In this document: one piece after another, positions 26,262-36,005 of the stretch
How the letters are laid out: every line of letters starts with the position of its first letter
How positions within the stretch are numbered: position 1 is the stretch's first letter
NCBI GenBank assembly: GCA_040219275.1
Contig: JAVJSU010000095.1
Location: forward strand, 1-64,000
Length of the DNA stretch: 64,000 nucleotides
Origin: JAVJSU01 sp040219275
GTDB lineage: Bacteria > Chloroflexota > Anaerolineae > Aggregatilineales > Phototrophicaceae
Direction of reading: 5' to 3'
The notes under the pieces: model-generated
Seen by the model: only the letters and a program-made list of their open reading frames with translations
What the model was told of the DNA's origin: nothing
Databases searched by the model: none
Position numbers and translations under genes: made by a program

Positions 26262-26366
26262 ATCCCCCCGCCCTTGCTCCCACAAGTGGAGAAAGGGGCC
26301 TTTTGAAGTCCCCCTCAGCCTTGTGGGAGAGGGGGATTTAGGGGGTGAGGGCTTGCTCACGAATTC
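26262..26366. repeat. Dispersed palindromic repeat family B
   Basis: C-rich and G-rich blocks (CCCCCCGCCCTTGCTCCCAC, GTGGGAGAGGGGG, GGGGGTGAGGGC) form nested hairpins as at 51016-51114 and 61120-61219. It fills most of the gap between the DUF4157 gene and the giant kinase gene. Direct copies of TTTTGTTTGGACGTGT lie on both sides (26218-26233 and 26395-26410). Confidence 0.7.
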
Positions 26367-26417
26367 ACCGTTGCCAAAATATTGAATTGCACCCTTTTGT
26401 TTGGACGTGTGGCTATA

Positions 26418-29400
26418 TCAATCGGTCATCGTTGCACCGCCGACATTATCGGCTATCACCAGCGTAAAACTTGCATCCGCCAGCGTCACGGAATTCAACA
26501 CCACCTCAAAAAATTCATTCGGTTCGCCAACGGCATCACTACACACAGTAATCGGAATATTAACGCCCGTCCCACCGGAATTGATCTGGCGTAGACCAGA
26601 GATCACCGTCACATAATCATTCGGTGCGGTACAATCCACGCCACCCAGCGCACTTCCAGCAACATCCCGCGTAAAATAATTAATCACAATCGGGCTGGCG
26701 CTCAAATTTGAGGGTGACACCGACACCCTAAAATTCACGATACCATCATCCTCATCAATAAAAATATCGTTGATGCTCACCGTCAATATCGGCGCGTCGT
26801 CGTCGATAATCGTTCCGGTGGCGACATTTGCCCCACCCAGCGTCGCGCCCATTGCCCCTGTTAGTGAGACTGCAAACGTGCGATTCGGATTATCAAGCGC
26901 ATCATTGATCGTGGGCACTACGATTTGCTGTGTAGCGACCCCCGTCCCAAAGGTCAAGGTGCCGGATTGCGCCGTGTAGTGCGTGGGAGAAATCGCCGTA
27001 CCATTTGCGCTAATATACGTCACATTGATCGGCGCGGGTCCCGGATTTGGCTGGTCAAGATTGACCGTGAAAATCAGATTTGTGCCTTCCGTGCCGGAAA
27101 TCGTCGGCGCGTTAAAGTTAACCGTAATCACAGGCGCAACATCGTCATTCTGAATCACCACAGAAGCCGTCCCTGTGCCGATGTTCGCGCCCACCGGATT
27201 AGACAGCACAATCGTAAACGTTTCATCCGGCTCGGTAATGCCATCATCCACCAGCGGAACGGTGATCGTCTGTGCCGCCGCAGACCCCGACGGAAACGAT
27301 AATGTTCCGCTGGTCGCTGTGTAATCTGACGATGCCGTTGCTGACCCGTTCACCGTCGCATAATTGACCGTAATCGGGAAGGGACCCGGATTTGCCGCAG
27401 AGATCGACACATCCACCGATACCGTGCCGACTGCCTCCGCAATGGGCATCGCAGGGCTGGCAATATCGAGCACAATCGCACCCGCATCATCATTCCGTAT
27501 CGTCCCTACCGCAGAATTACGACTGAGTGTCGCATTCTGCGGACTAAATAAAAAAACGTTAAACGTTTGATCCGCCTCAGGGAGATCGTCACACGTCAAA
27601 TTGATCGTAATTGTCCCGCCCGCCGCCGTCACCGGAACGGGATTTGCCGTTCCCGCTGTATATTGCGTGCTCGCCGGAACAGAATAACTCACCTGCACGC
27701 CACCCGGATCAACACCCAATAAACTGAGGTTGAAATTCAGCGGTGTAAAACCGCCCGCACAGCCTGTATCGCCTTCAAACCCGCTGGCATCACTGATCGA
27801 AATAGCAGGCAACGCCACATCATCATCGGCAATCATGCCTATCCCCGTGCCTTTAGCAATCGTTGCATTCGGCGAATTACCGGATAGCACAAACGTAAAC
27901 GTCTCCGGTGACGGAATCTCTGGCGACGCATCGCTCGTCACAGACACCGAGACGGTTTTCAATTGTTCCCCGACTGCGAAGGTCAACGTCCCGTTCGCCG
28001 CTGTAAAGTCCGTGCCATCTGCCGCCGTGCCGGGCACAGTCGCATAATTCACCTTAATCGCATCCGGTCCCGGATTGGGACGATCCAGCGACACGGTGAA
28101 GATAATTACCGCCGAAGTTGGCAACGTGCCTTCTGTCGCAACAGGTGGATCATTCACGCTGATCGCGGGCAGAATCGGTGTTGCCGTCGGGGTGGGTGTT
28201 CCGGTGGGGCTAGGCGTGATCGTCGGCGATGGGTTGGCAATCGCATCCTGTGTCGCCGCCGCCAATGTTTGACCGGAAGCCGCCGCCTGCGATGAAATGA
28301 CATCCGGCGTGGGGGGCGGGGTGGCTAACGGGTTCGGATCAGCGCCATCGGGGAAGCCATCGCCATCCGTATCGGGGTTCAGCGGATTGGTGCGCGAGGT
28401 GTTGATCTCATAGCCATCATTGAGGTTATCGTCGTCGCTATCACGGTCATTCGGGTTCGTGCCATGACTGTTGATTTCGTCATAATCACTCAGCCCATCG
28501 CCATCCGTATCCAATTGGCGCAAATCCGGCGTGGCGGTATTCGCATTGCCACCCCCACTGCCACCGGACGAACTCCCGCTATCAGAATCGCCCGTCCCCC
28601 CGCGATCCGCGCCAAACGCCAGCAAACTCAGCAACAAAATGAACAGACAGGCGGTCAAGCCCAAGCCCGATAGCGCCACCACCCACGCAGAAAATACCGG
28701 CTCGGAAATCGCTTCTGCCGTTTGCATCTGTGGTTGCACCGCGCCACTTTCCGGCGTGACACTCAAACGGAACGGATAGGCTTTGCTCACACCCACGAAG
28801 CGCCGTTTGTCGTTCAAGGTACGGATGAGCACATGATCGGTCTGCCCCGGTTCAACGGCGATTTGCGTCGGCTCAGGGCGTACCACCAATCCAGCAGAAG
28901 CATCCTCCACCGCGACAGTGTAATTATCCGGTGCATTGCCCGTGTTGATGATGTTGAGATACGTAAAGCCATCATCACGGAAGCGCCGCGCCTGCATCTG
29001 TGTATCCATGCCATAAAACGGCGAGACTTCCAGCTTCATCGGGCGCGAAATATACTCCGCACGGTTCATCTGACTGCGAATAATCACATCAAAATTGTGT
29101 GTACCGACGTAAACCTCGCTCTCACGCGGGGGATGGATCGCCATTTGCAACGTGCCGCGCCGTTCAGGGAGCAGGTGCAAAGCATCCATCGGAATGGTGT
29201 ACCATTCGGGCGGTAAGCCGTGCAATTCCAGCGCGAAATGATCGGTGTCTTTGCCTTCATTTTGCACATCCATCCGCACTACGCGCCGTTCACCGGGGAC
29301 GACAGCCACGACATTTTCCAGCAAGCGCACGCTGATGCGGTCTGTCATGTTTTGCGGCTCATTGGCAGGATTGCCGACGCGTCCCGCCACCGCAAGCGCA

Positions 29401-30725
29401 CCAACACCAGCCACCGCACCCGCCACCGCGCCCCGATTTGCCTGTGGCGTGTTGATGATTTCCAGCGTCAGCCAATATTCGCCAATCCGCACGATCTGCC
29501 CCGGTTGCCACACACGCGGTTCACTCGGAGGCAAGCGCGTCGCACCCAGCCACACGCCATTCGTCGACCCCTGCGGATCCATAATGCGGAAATGCCCGTT
29601 GCTGTCGCGGTCAATGCGGGCATGATAGCGCGATACCTGTTCGCCTTCCAGCGTGATGTCGTTGGTCGCATCCCTCCCCAGATTGGTCACGGATTTATCC
29701 AGCCACGCGAACGCCGGTTGCTCATTTTCTTTGGCATACGCCACCCGCGCCCGTCCCACATCGGCGGGTTGCGCGGGCGGACGCTCAAAGCGCGGGATTT
29801 GCAACGGTGCGGCGGGTTGGCTGGCATAATGCGTGTTGATCTGGCGGGGTGGGGCTTCCGGCGCGGTACGCACAACACTCGGTCCACCGACCTGATATTG
29901 TCGCAACGCGCCCATCATCTCGCCCGGACTTTGAAAACGTTCCATCGGGTTGCGGGCGAGGCTCTTCAAAATGATGCGTTCCAGATCAGGTTGAATGCCG
30001 GGGCGCAACTGCGATGGCGGCGGGATGATACTGCGCGTGTGCATATTGACCGCTTCATTGACCGAGCGCGGCACAAATGGCACTCTGCCGGTCACCAGTT
30101 CATACAGAATCACGCCCAGCGAATACACATCCGTGCGGGCATCCACCCGTTCACCGCGCACCTGTTCCGGCGACATATACGCGTAGGTGTTGAAAAATTG
30201 CATCGACCCCGACCCGCGCACACTCTCGGTCAGTTTGGTCAAGCCGAAATCACTAATCACGGGCGTTTTTCGCGTGCTATCCTGCGTGCCTTTCATCAGA
30301 ATATTGGTCGGCTTCAAATCATAATGCACGATCCGCCGACCATGCGCGTATTGCAAGCCATCAGCGATTTGACCCGTCAGCGTAATCGCCGCATCCGGCT
30401 CAAATCCGCGTCCTTGCTGGCGCATGGTTGCCAATTGATTGCGTAAATCCCCGCCGCTGATGTATTCCATCACCAGATAGGTCGCGTCCGGCGCATAGGC
30501 ATGATGCAACACCCGCACCACGTTGGGATGGTCGAGTTGTTCCAGCGCCTGCGCGGTCTGCGCGAACAAATCACGGAAACGGCTATCCCGCGCCAGATTG
30601 GGATGGATGCGTTTGAGGGCGACGGTTGTATTATTTACGGTATCGGTGGCGAGGTAGACCGTTCCCGTTTTGCCCTCACCGAGTACCCGTTCTAAGCGAT
30701 AATTATCAAGGAGTTGACTGCTCAT
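26418..30725 (-). CDS. Giant membrane Ser/Thr kinase with FHA, TSP3 and Calx-beta repeats
   Basis: A 1435-residue protein. The kinase domain (about 9-275) has GEGKTGTVY, Lys38 (VALKRI), catalytic Asp136 in HYDLKPTN (Tyr replaces the Arg of HRD) and DFG at 159-161, so it can be active but is probably not controlled through an RD-type loop. An FHA domain covers about 343-425 (GRDATNDI, SRYHAR, GSTNGVWLG). Two Ig-like modules (465-670) precede a transmembrane helix at about 678-704. Outside follow calcium-type thrombospondin-3 repeats (DTDGDG, 738-800), a Pro/Thr linker and about five Calx-beta domains to residue 1430. It shares its layout with 33298 and 40126. It probably senses or binds outside and phosphorylates proteins inside. 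Confidence 0.88.
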   Translation of the reverse strand: MSSQLLDNYRLERVLGEGKTGTVYLATDTVNNTTVALKRIHPNLARDSRFRDLFAQTAQALEQLDHPNVVRVLHHAYAPDATYLVMEYISGGDLRNQLATMRQQGRGFEPDAAITLTGQIADGLQYAHGRRIVHYDLKPTNILMKGTQDSTRKTPVISDFGLTKLTESVRGSGSMQFFNTYAYMSPEQVRGERVDARTDVYSLGVILYELVTGRVPFVPRSVNEAVNMHTRSIIPPPSQLRPGIQPDLERIILKSLARNPMERFQSPGEMMGALRQYQVGGPSVVRTAPEAPPRQINTHYASQPAAPLQIPRFERPPAQPADVGRARVAYAKENEQPAFAWLDKSVTNLGRDATNDITLEGEQVSRYHARIDRDSNGHFRIMDPQGSTNGVWLGATRLPPSEPRVWQPGQIVRIGEYWLTLEIINTPQANRGAVAGAVAGVGALAVAGRVGNPANEPQNMTDRISVRLLENVVAVVPGERRVVRMDVQNEGKDTDHFALELHGLPPEWYTIPMDALHLLPERRGTLQMAIHPPRESEVYVGTHNFDVIIRSQMNRAEYISRPMKLEVSPFYGMDTQMQARRFRDDGFTYLNIINTGNAPDNYTVAVEDASAGLVVRPEPTQIAVEPGQTDHVLIRTLNDKRRFVGVSKAYPFRLSVTPESGAVQPQMQTAEAISEPVFSAWVVALSGLGLTACLFILLLSLLAFGADRGGTGDSDSGSSSGGSGGGNANTATPDLRQLDTDGDGLSDYDEINSHGTNPNDRDSDDDNLNDGYEINTSRTNPLNPDTDGDGFPDGADPNPLATPPPTPDVISSQAAASGQTLAAATQDAIANPSPTITPSPTGTPTPTATPILPAISVNDPPVATEGTLPTSAVIIFTVSLDRPNPGPDAIKVNYATVPGTAADGTDFTAANGTLTFAVGEQLKTVSVSVTSDASPEIPSPETFTFVLSGNSPNATIAKGTGIGMIADDDVALPAISISDASGFEGDTGCAGGFTPLNFNLSLLGVDPGGVQVSYSVPASTQYTAGTANPVPVTAAGGTITINLTCDDLPEADQTFNVFLFSPQNATLSRNSAVGTIRNDDAGAIVLDIASPAMPIAEAVGTVSVDVSISAANPGPFPITVNYATVNGSATASSDYTATSGTLSFPSGSAAAQTITVPLVDDGITEPDETFTIVLSNPVGANIGTGTASVVIQNDDVAPVITVNFNAPTISGTEGTNLIFTVNLDQPNPGPAPINVTYISANGTAISPTHYTAQSGTLTFGTGVATQQIVVPTINDALDNPNRTFAVSLTGAMGATLGGANVATGTIIDDDAPILTVSINDIFIDEDDGIVNFRVSVSPSNLSASPIVINYFTRDVAGSALGGVDCTAPNDYVTVISGLRQINSGGTGVNIPITVCSDAVGEPNEFFEVVLNSVTLADASFTLVIADNVGGATMTD

Positions 30726-30913
30726 CAGCGTGTATGCTGACCTTTACTTCATCTAATCAGATTTCCCCTATTATACGCGCAACGCCAATTTTGCACGCAA
30801 CCTCTTATCGGCCCATCAAATCAGAGCGACAGACAACCCACTATCGTCTATGCTATTGATCCCTTCCTTCATCGTCAACCTCTCGCCCAAATCTGATTTT
30901 GCCCCCATTTAAT

Positions 30914-31030
30914 GGCATTGTCACGACTTTTTTTCTCTGCCATTTGGAGGAGTTCTGAGGCGAAAACGGCGCATTTGTGGATGGCAGAGACTGCCACACT
31001 GCCAGCGATAAGACTTCTCAACACTAGGAA
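30914..31030. repeat. Dispersed intergenic repeat family C, copy C (short)
   Basis: About 115 bases matching the first half of 7796-8051 (TTTTTTTCTCTGCCA, GGCGCATTT, GGCAGAGACTGCCACACTGCCAGC). The match fades after about 31030. The rest of the 30726-31210 gap shows no gene. Confidence 0.65.
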
Positions 31031-31210
31031 CAACGCAGGGTTGTATGTGGAAGCAAACATACCTACATGATTGAGGAACATGAGCAAGAGCTTCGTTGCT
31101 CAGATCATGCGAATATAGAGTTGTAGCAGAAAGAAGGCTACTATCTTATTATATTATACAGATTAGTGATGAAAATTCTGCACACTAAACATCCGGCCTA
31201 TGGTGTATTG

Positions 31211-32755
31211 CTACGGCATCCAACCGAAACAAGCTAATGTTACTGCACATTCACCAATACTCCGATTCACACTCCCATTACTGCTCAACACATTGAGCCA
31301 GCGTAGCGCACCGTCTGGATTACCCAATGCAATAAGCCAATCGCTTTCAGGATGCCAGAGCAATTCCATTGCAGCTCCAGTACGATCTGGCGGGTACGAA
31401 AACGATACTTGCAAGGTCTCATCTTTAGTGCTATCCAAAATACAAATACCATCACAATCAGAACTGCTGTATGCCAAATACTGTCCAGAAGATGAGTAGG
31501 TGAAATTATCGAACATTACATGGGCATCAAAAGTGCTAAGAATTTGGTTGCTGTCTATATCGAGATCGCTGAAAGTCCCCTGATACTCTCTGAGATTATA
31601 TTCAACGATTGTTAGGCTTCCGCTATTATCATGCCATCGCACAAACTGAGGGAAAAGTTCGTAATCTGTATTGGTAGCTTCATGGAGCAATACCGTTTCA
31701 CCTGAACTAGGAAAAATCAAAGATAAGGTGTTTGAGGCATCTACAATGAAACCAATATCAGCCACAGGCGACCAAGTAGTTGTGATGTAGAAGCGATCTG
31801 CCTGCCGAGATAAGTTCCAAAATCTTGCTGTTTCTGATAACAGAGTTAGCGATTCTTCACGAAGTGAAAGTAACCAAACCGGATTGGAATTACCGTGATC
31901 GTCAATAAAGGGAGAAATCCTGATACCGTAAACAAAGGCATAATCACCACTTTGAGACCAATCTACCCAACCGATTTGATGACCGACTGTATCAAACTCC
32001 ATAACTAAATTGTCCCGAAAATTCTCCACAACGATTTTGCTGGCATCTGAGTTGCTGTACAGAACATTACCTGTATTTGACCAAAAAGGCTGACTGTAGT
32101 CCAAGTATTCGGTTCTGAAGGTTCGTTCCGCAGATAAAGTGCCATCTAATGTAAATATCTTCATCGAATAGAGTGCTTCATCAATGTCTACGCTATTTGC
32201 ATGATACACGACTAGATTTCTGCCATCAGGACTCCAATGAGCTTCTGAAATGGGTGATGATATGTTTCCAGACAACCCCAAGCTGTTGGCATCTAATGTC
32301 AAGACTTCAGTTTGGTCATTTGGGTCAAAAACAATATACACATAATCCAAAGGCGATTGCTGTGCCCGATAGCATCCAATTAGTAACAAATCATCTACCG
32401 TTGACCACTGCATTAGGTCAGGTGAACACTGTTCCTTGACAGTCAATACTTGTTCTCCATCATAGTTTACTAGCATGGCATCGCCATCCAATTTGCCACG
32501 AAGAATTGGAGACCCTGCATACCATGCAAACCAGTTTTGAGAGGGAGACCATCCGGCACCAGAAATGACAAGATTTTCATTGGGTAAATTGTATTCTGTC
32601 AGTATCCTTGAATCTGTTCCATCAGCGCGTTCAATTACAAATGCGTCCAACTCACTTGAGTAGAAGTAAAAAAAGGGGGATTCATCGTCCGCAGAGGCAG
32701 TGTAAATTCCAACAGTCACCATTAAAGTGAGAACCGCAAACACAATTCGGCTCAT
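31211..32755 (-). CDS. Secreted TolB/WD40-like beta-propeller protein
   Basis: A 514-residue protein with a signal peptide ending near TASADDES (about residue 22). Repeated WSPS/WSPDGRNL and W-S-x-x-G/D elements (GWSPSQNWFAW, HWSPDGRNLVVY, YSSSGQYLAYSS) mark a TolB-type propeller. The ATG at 32755 is preferred to an in-frame one at 32770 because GGGAG lies about 8 bases upstream. It lies between two giant kinase genes on the same strand, so it may bind their outer parts, but that is speculation. A+T-rich. Confidence 0.75.
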   Translation of the reverse strand: MSRIVFAVLTLMVTVGIYTASADDESPFFYFYSSELDAFVIERADGTDSRILTEYNLPNENLVISGAGWSPSQNWFAWYAGSPILRGKLDGDAMLVNYDGEQVLTVKEQCSPDLMQWSTVDDLLLIGCYRAQQSPLDYVYIVFDPNDQTEVLTLDANSLGLSGNISSPISEAHWSPDGRNLVVYHANSVDIDEALYSMKIFTLDGTLSAERTFRTEYLDYSQPFWSNTGNVLYSNSDASKIVVENFRDNLVMEFDTVGHQIGWVDWSQSGDYAFVYGIRISPFIDDHGNSNPVWLLSLREESLTLLSETARFWNLSRQADRFYITTTWSPVADIGFIVDASNTLSLIFPSSGETVLLHEATNTDYELFPQFVRWHDNSGSLTIVEYNLREYQGTFSDLDIDSNQILSTFDAHVMFDNFTYSSSGQYLAYSSSDCDGICILDSTKDETLQVSFSYPPDRTGAAMELLWHPESDWLIALGNPDGALRWLNVLSSNGSVNRSIGECAVTLACFGWMP

Positions 32756-32807
32756 TTGATCTTCTCCCACAACTTTTTGACATTTATGATATTTTGTTTA
32801 CTATGCT

Positions 32808-32834
32808 ACTTGGGGCAGATGATCTACCCCAAGT
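32808..32834. other. Hairpin
   Basis: ACTTGGGG and CCCCAAGT form a perfect 8-base stem with an 11-base loop, 16 bases past the stop of the minus-strand frame at 32850. No T-run follows, so it is only a possible terminator. Confidence 0.35.
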
Positions 32835-32849
32835 GCTTATCAGAGTCAT

Positions 32850-33254
32850 TTACCCACAGCGATTATTTACAACGCCAGTCGCACTTACATCGAAAGGTGG
32901 GTAATAGACGATTTCTCCCGGTACATTTATCACATCTGTTACTGTGATAAATCGCCAGTACGAATGGTTGAAATAAGGTACAGCATCATTCACAGCCTGC
33001 GAGTCAAAGAGCCGAGAACAGTAGAATGGTCTTGGCGTGTTACGCTGTCCACCCCAATCCACCACATATGGAACCCCGTCCTCAATTGTTTCCCCATTTT
33101 GACCTGTGACATAGTTCGGATTGTCAAAGTCATTTCTCACAGCATTTGGGAAAGCAATGTTACTACCTGACCAGTAAATCCCATCTAATGCTTCAGAATT
33201 ACATTTTAGGGCTGGCCCAAAACCTATTACAAGGAAACCGTGAGATAGTGGCAC
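32850..33254 (-). pseudogene. Fragment of a secreted protein, unknown
   Basis: A 134-codon frame starting at GTG with an in-frame TGA three codons upstream and no signal peptide. The sequence (YWSGSNIAFPNAV, GVPYVVDWGGQ, PGEIVYYPPFDVS) is rich in aromatic residues and Asn and looks like the C-terminal part of an exported protein. A neighbouring frame continues the upstream coding look, so a frameshift or a deletion is likely. No family is recognised. It lies 43 bases after the kinase-like gene at 33298 in the same direction. Confidence 0.4.
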
Positions 33255-33297
33255 AGGATTTCAGCTTTCGTCAGACGTGGTTGAGCAAACGTCACAA

Positions 33298-35811
33298 CTA
33301 CGGACCAACAGGCACAGGCTCGGCAGTCGGCGGCGGCGTAGCAGTCGGCAATTCACACGGCGAAGGATCGGTATTATCAGGGTTGCCGTCGCCATCCGTA
33401 TCGGGATTGGTCGGGCTACTCACACAACCGCCAATTTCGGGATTAAGCTCATCACCATCAGAGACCGTATCGCCATCCGTATCCCGCGCCGTCGGGTTCG
33501 TGCCGAAAATCCGCACCTCGTCGCCATCCGATAACCCATCGCCATCCGTATCGGGATTATTCGGGTCAGTGCCGAGTTCAGCCTCCTGCGCCGCAGTCAA
33601 CCCATCGCCATCCACATCAGCGATTGCCCCGCTTGTTGAGGTACGTTCCGCCTGTTGGGTGCTACTGGTTTGAGACTGCTCACGGTTACTATTCGCCAGA
33701 CTGACCAGCCCCACCACCGCGCACGCCGTCAACACCCCACAGATCAACAATCCCAGAATCGACAACGTGACGACCTGCCGTGTGATACGCGGATTGACGG
33801 TCAATTCGCCCGCATGAATTTTTGGCACGGATTCTGGACGATTATCCGTGACCGTCACCTCAAACGAATAGCGTTCCGCGATGCCAAACCATGCCCGCTG
33901 GCGTGGACGCACATTAATCGGGATTTCGCGCTCCTCGCCCGGTTCAAGCCGCAAAGTCGGCGGACTAAACGTAATATCGAGCGCGTCTTCAGGGTCACGG
34001 GCGTTTAGCGTGTATTGTTGCGGCGTATTGCCCAGATTCTTGATATTCAGCAGGGGCTTCTTATTATCACGGATGCGCGTCGGGTGCAGATCGGTGCTCA
34101 TCGCGTAAAACGGCTCCACCTGTAACTGACCGGGCAAAATCACCGGATAGGTATTCGGGCGACCCCGGCTGACAATCGACAATTCAAACGGATACATCCC
34201 CGCCACGCTGGTACTTTCCAACGGCGGATTAAACGTCAATTGGATTGTCTTCACGTCATCTTTAAGCATTTCCACAGGCGTATCCGGCAGAGTCACCCAA
34301 TCCTGCGGGATGTTCCGCACACTCAGCCGGAAATGATCGACGCGTTCTTCGTTGCGGATGGTCAAGTTGACAATCGCCACTTCACCGGGACGAACGACAA
34401 TCCGCGTCGGCTCAATCGACGTTTCGATTTCCAGCGGAACTTGCTCAATCGTATCGTGCGTCACCCCGCCGATTGCCACCGCCGCCACCGTCGTTTGATG
34501 CTGTCTGCCCGGCGCGGTCTGTTGCAAACTAGACGCGGTTTCCAGCATCAAACGGGCATCCCCCACGCGCACAAAATCCCCCGGAAACCACGTCGTTGTT
34601 TGATTGCGCGTAATCTGCCGTGATCCCACCCATGTGCCATTCGTCGAGCCGAGATCGGTCACGCTATACGTCCCGTTCGGCGCACGTTCCACGCGGGCAT
34701 GAAAGCGCGACAGCGTGATGTTATCCACAAAAATATCCGCAGTCGGGTCGCGCCCGATGGTCATGAGGTCTTTGTCAATCGTCACCGCACGCGTGGGCGG
34801 GGTGGGCGTATAAATCACAATCCGATCTTTGCCCGCATCCGACGGAGGCACTTCCGGCTGAGTATAGCCCGACGTGGGGCGCACCGCCGTCTCGAACCGC
34901 ACCTGAGTCATCGCGCCCAGACCTTGATCGGGATTGAGCACTGTCGATTGCTTATGTTCCAGCAATTGCGCCAATTCCGCCAATTCACGGGCAAATTGCG
35001 CGGCGGTCTGATAGCGCCTCGTCGGGTCTTTTTCCAGCGCCCGCAACAAAATGCGCTGTAATTCCACCGGCAAACCCGGACGCTCCGACATCGGCAGAGG
35101 CACGGGGCGATTGGTGTGCATATCAATCGCTTCCGGCAAATTACGCGGATCAAATGGCAATTTCCCGACGGTCAGCCGATACGCGATCACACCCAGCGCA
35201 TAAATATCCGATTGCGCATCCCCCGCTTGCCCTTCGCATATCTCCGGCGAGACATACGCCAGCGCCTGCTCAAACGTGATGATCTCCGAACTGCGGGCGC
35301 TCATAAACACCGGACGGATGCCAATATCGGTCAGCACACCGTTCATCGTGCCGTCTTGCGGATGCGGGCGGATATGCACATTGGTCGGCTTCACGGCGAG
35401 ATGCGCCATCCCCTGATCGTGCAAATAGTGTAACCCCTGCGCGATCTGCTGAACCAATTCCACCGATTGCAACAGCGGGATAAACGGCTGTTTCTTCTCG
35501 TATTCCGCCAGATAACCTTGCAGATTTTGCCCGCCGATGTACTCCGTCGCAATATACAAGCGCCCATCCGCCATGCCGGGAGCGTAAATCCGCGCCAGAT
35601 TTTGATGCGCCAAGCCTGTTAAGAGGCGTATATCACGCAACAATTGCTGACGAAACGCCTCATTCCGCGCAAAATTCGGGCTGATAATCTTGAGCGCCAC
35701 CGTGCGTTTGCGCTGGCGATCCTGTGCACGATAGACCGCGCCGAGCGTGCCTTCGCCGATGCGCGCTTCGATGAGATAATGATCGAGGGTCTGACCGATT
35801 AAATCCGACAT
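33298..35811 (-). CDS. Membrane pseudokinase with FHA and TSP3 repeats
   Basis: An 837-residue protein. The kinase-like domain (about 10-280) keeps the glycine loop, Lys41 and KPTN, but HRD is HLA (Ala139 replaces the catalytic Asp) and DFG is DIG (162-164), so phosphotransfer is unlikely. The FHA domain is at about 347-425 (GRDPTADI, SRFHAR, GSTNGTWVG). Two Ig-like modules (460-672) lead to a transmembrane helix at about 680-706, then an outer region of thrombospondin-3 repeats (DVDGDG, DTDGDG; 732-818) and a Pro/Thr tail. Compared with 26418 it lacks Calx-beta domains. Likely a scaffold or allosteric partner in the same pathway (inference). Confidence 0.85.
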   Translation of the reverse strand: MSDLIGQTLDHYLIEARIGEGTLGAVYRAQDRQRKRTVALKIISPNFARNEAFRQQLLRDIRLLTGLAHQNLARIYAPGMADGRLYIATEYIGGQNLQGYLAEYEKKQPFIPLLQSVELVQQIAQGLHYLHDQGMAHLAVKPTNVHIRPHPQDGTMNGVLTDIGIRPVFMSARSSEIITFEQALAYVSPEICEGQAGDAQSDIYALGVIAYRLTVGKLPFDPRNLPEAIDMHTNRPVPLPMSERPGLPVELQRILLRALEKDPTRRYQTAAQFARELAELAQLLEHKQSTVLNPDQGLGAMTQVRFETAVRPTSGYTQPEVPPSDAGKDRIVIYTPTPPTRAVTIDKDLMTIGRDPTADIFVDNITLSRFHARVERAPNGTYSVTDLGSTNGTWVGSRQITRNQTTTWFPGDFVRVGDARLMLETASSLQQTAPGRQHQTTVAAVAIGGVTHDTIEQVPLEIETSIEPTRIVVRPGEVAIVNLTIRNEERVDHFRLSVRNIPQDWVTLPDTPVEMLKDDVKTIQLTFNPPLESTSVAGMYPFELSIVSRGRPNTYPVILPGQLQVEPFYAMSTDLHPTRIRDNKKPLLNIKNLGNTPQQYTLNARDPEDALDITFSPPTLRLEPGEEREIPINVRPRQRAWFGIAERYSFEVTVTDNRPESVPKIHAGELTVNPRITRQVVTLSILGLLICGVLTACAVVGLVSLANSNREQSQTSSTQQAERTSTSGAIADVDGDGLTAAQEAELGTDPNNPDTDGDGLSDGDEVRIFGTNPTARDTDGDTVSDGDELNPEIGGCVSSPTNPDTDGDGNPDNTDPSPCELPTATPPPTAEPVPVGP

Positions 35812-35866
35812 AAACTTCTGTTCATTGGTTTACGAGACGTGATACAGTGGATAAGTGTAGCGTAGG

Positions 35867-35915
35867 CTAAATGTATTCGCACAATGCCTTCTACGCAAGT
35901 CTGGGGTTATGGTAT
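35867..35915. repeat. 49-base direct repeat, left copy
   Basis: Matches 36695-36743 with four differences (shared TTCTACGCAAGTCTGGGG core). The pair brackets the gene at 36006. The right copy begins with that gene's stop codon. Confidence 0.85.
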
Positions 35916-36005
35916 TCTTGCGATAATTCAGCGACCATCTTAACTGGGAGACAAAATGAAGGCGCGTCGGTGTAAGCTATATAATTCAATGTGGAAGTAA
36001 ATAAT

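Noticed and set aside
29220..30446. Long plus-strand frame opposite the first kinase gene
   Set aside because: It is antisense to the conserved kinase and FHA domains and is His/Arg-rich, as expected for the reverse of G+C-rich coding sequence.
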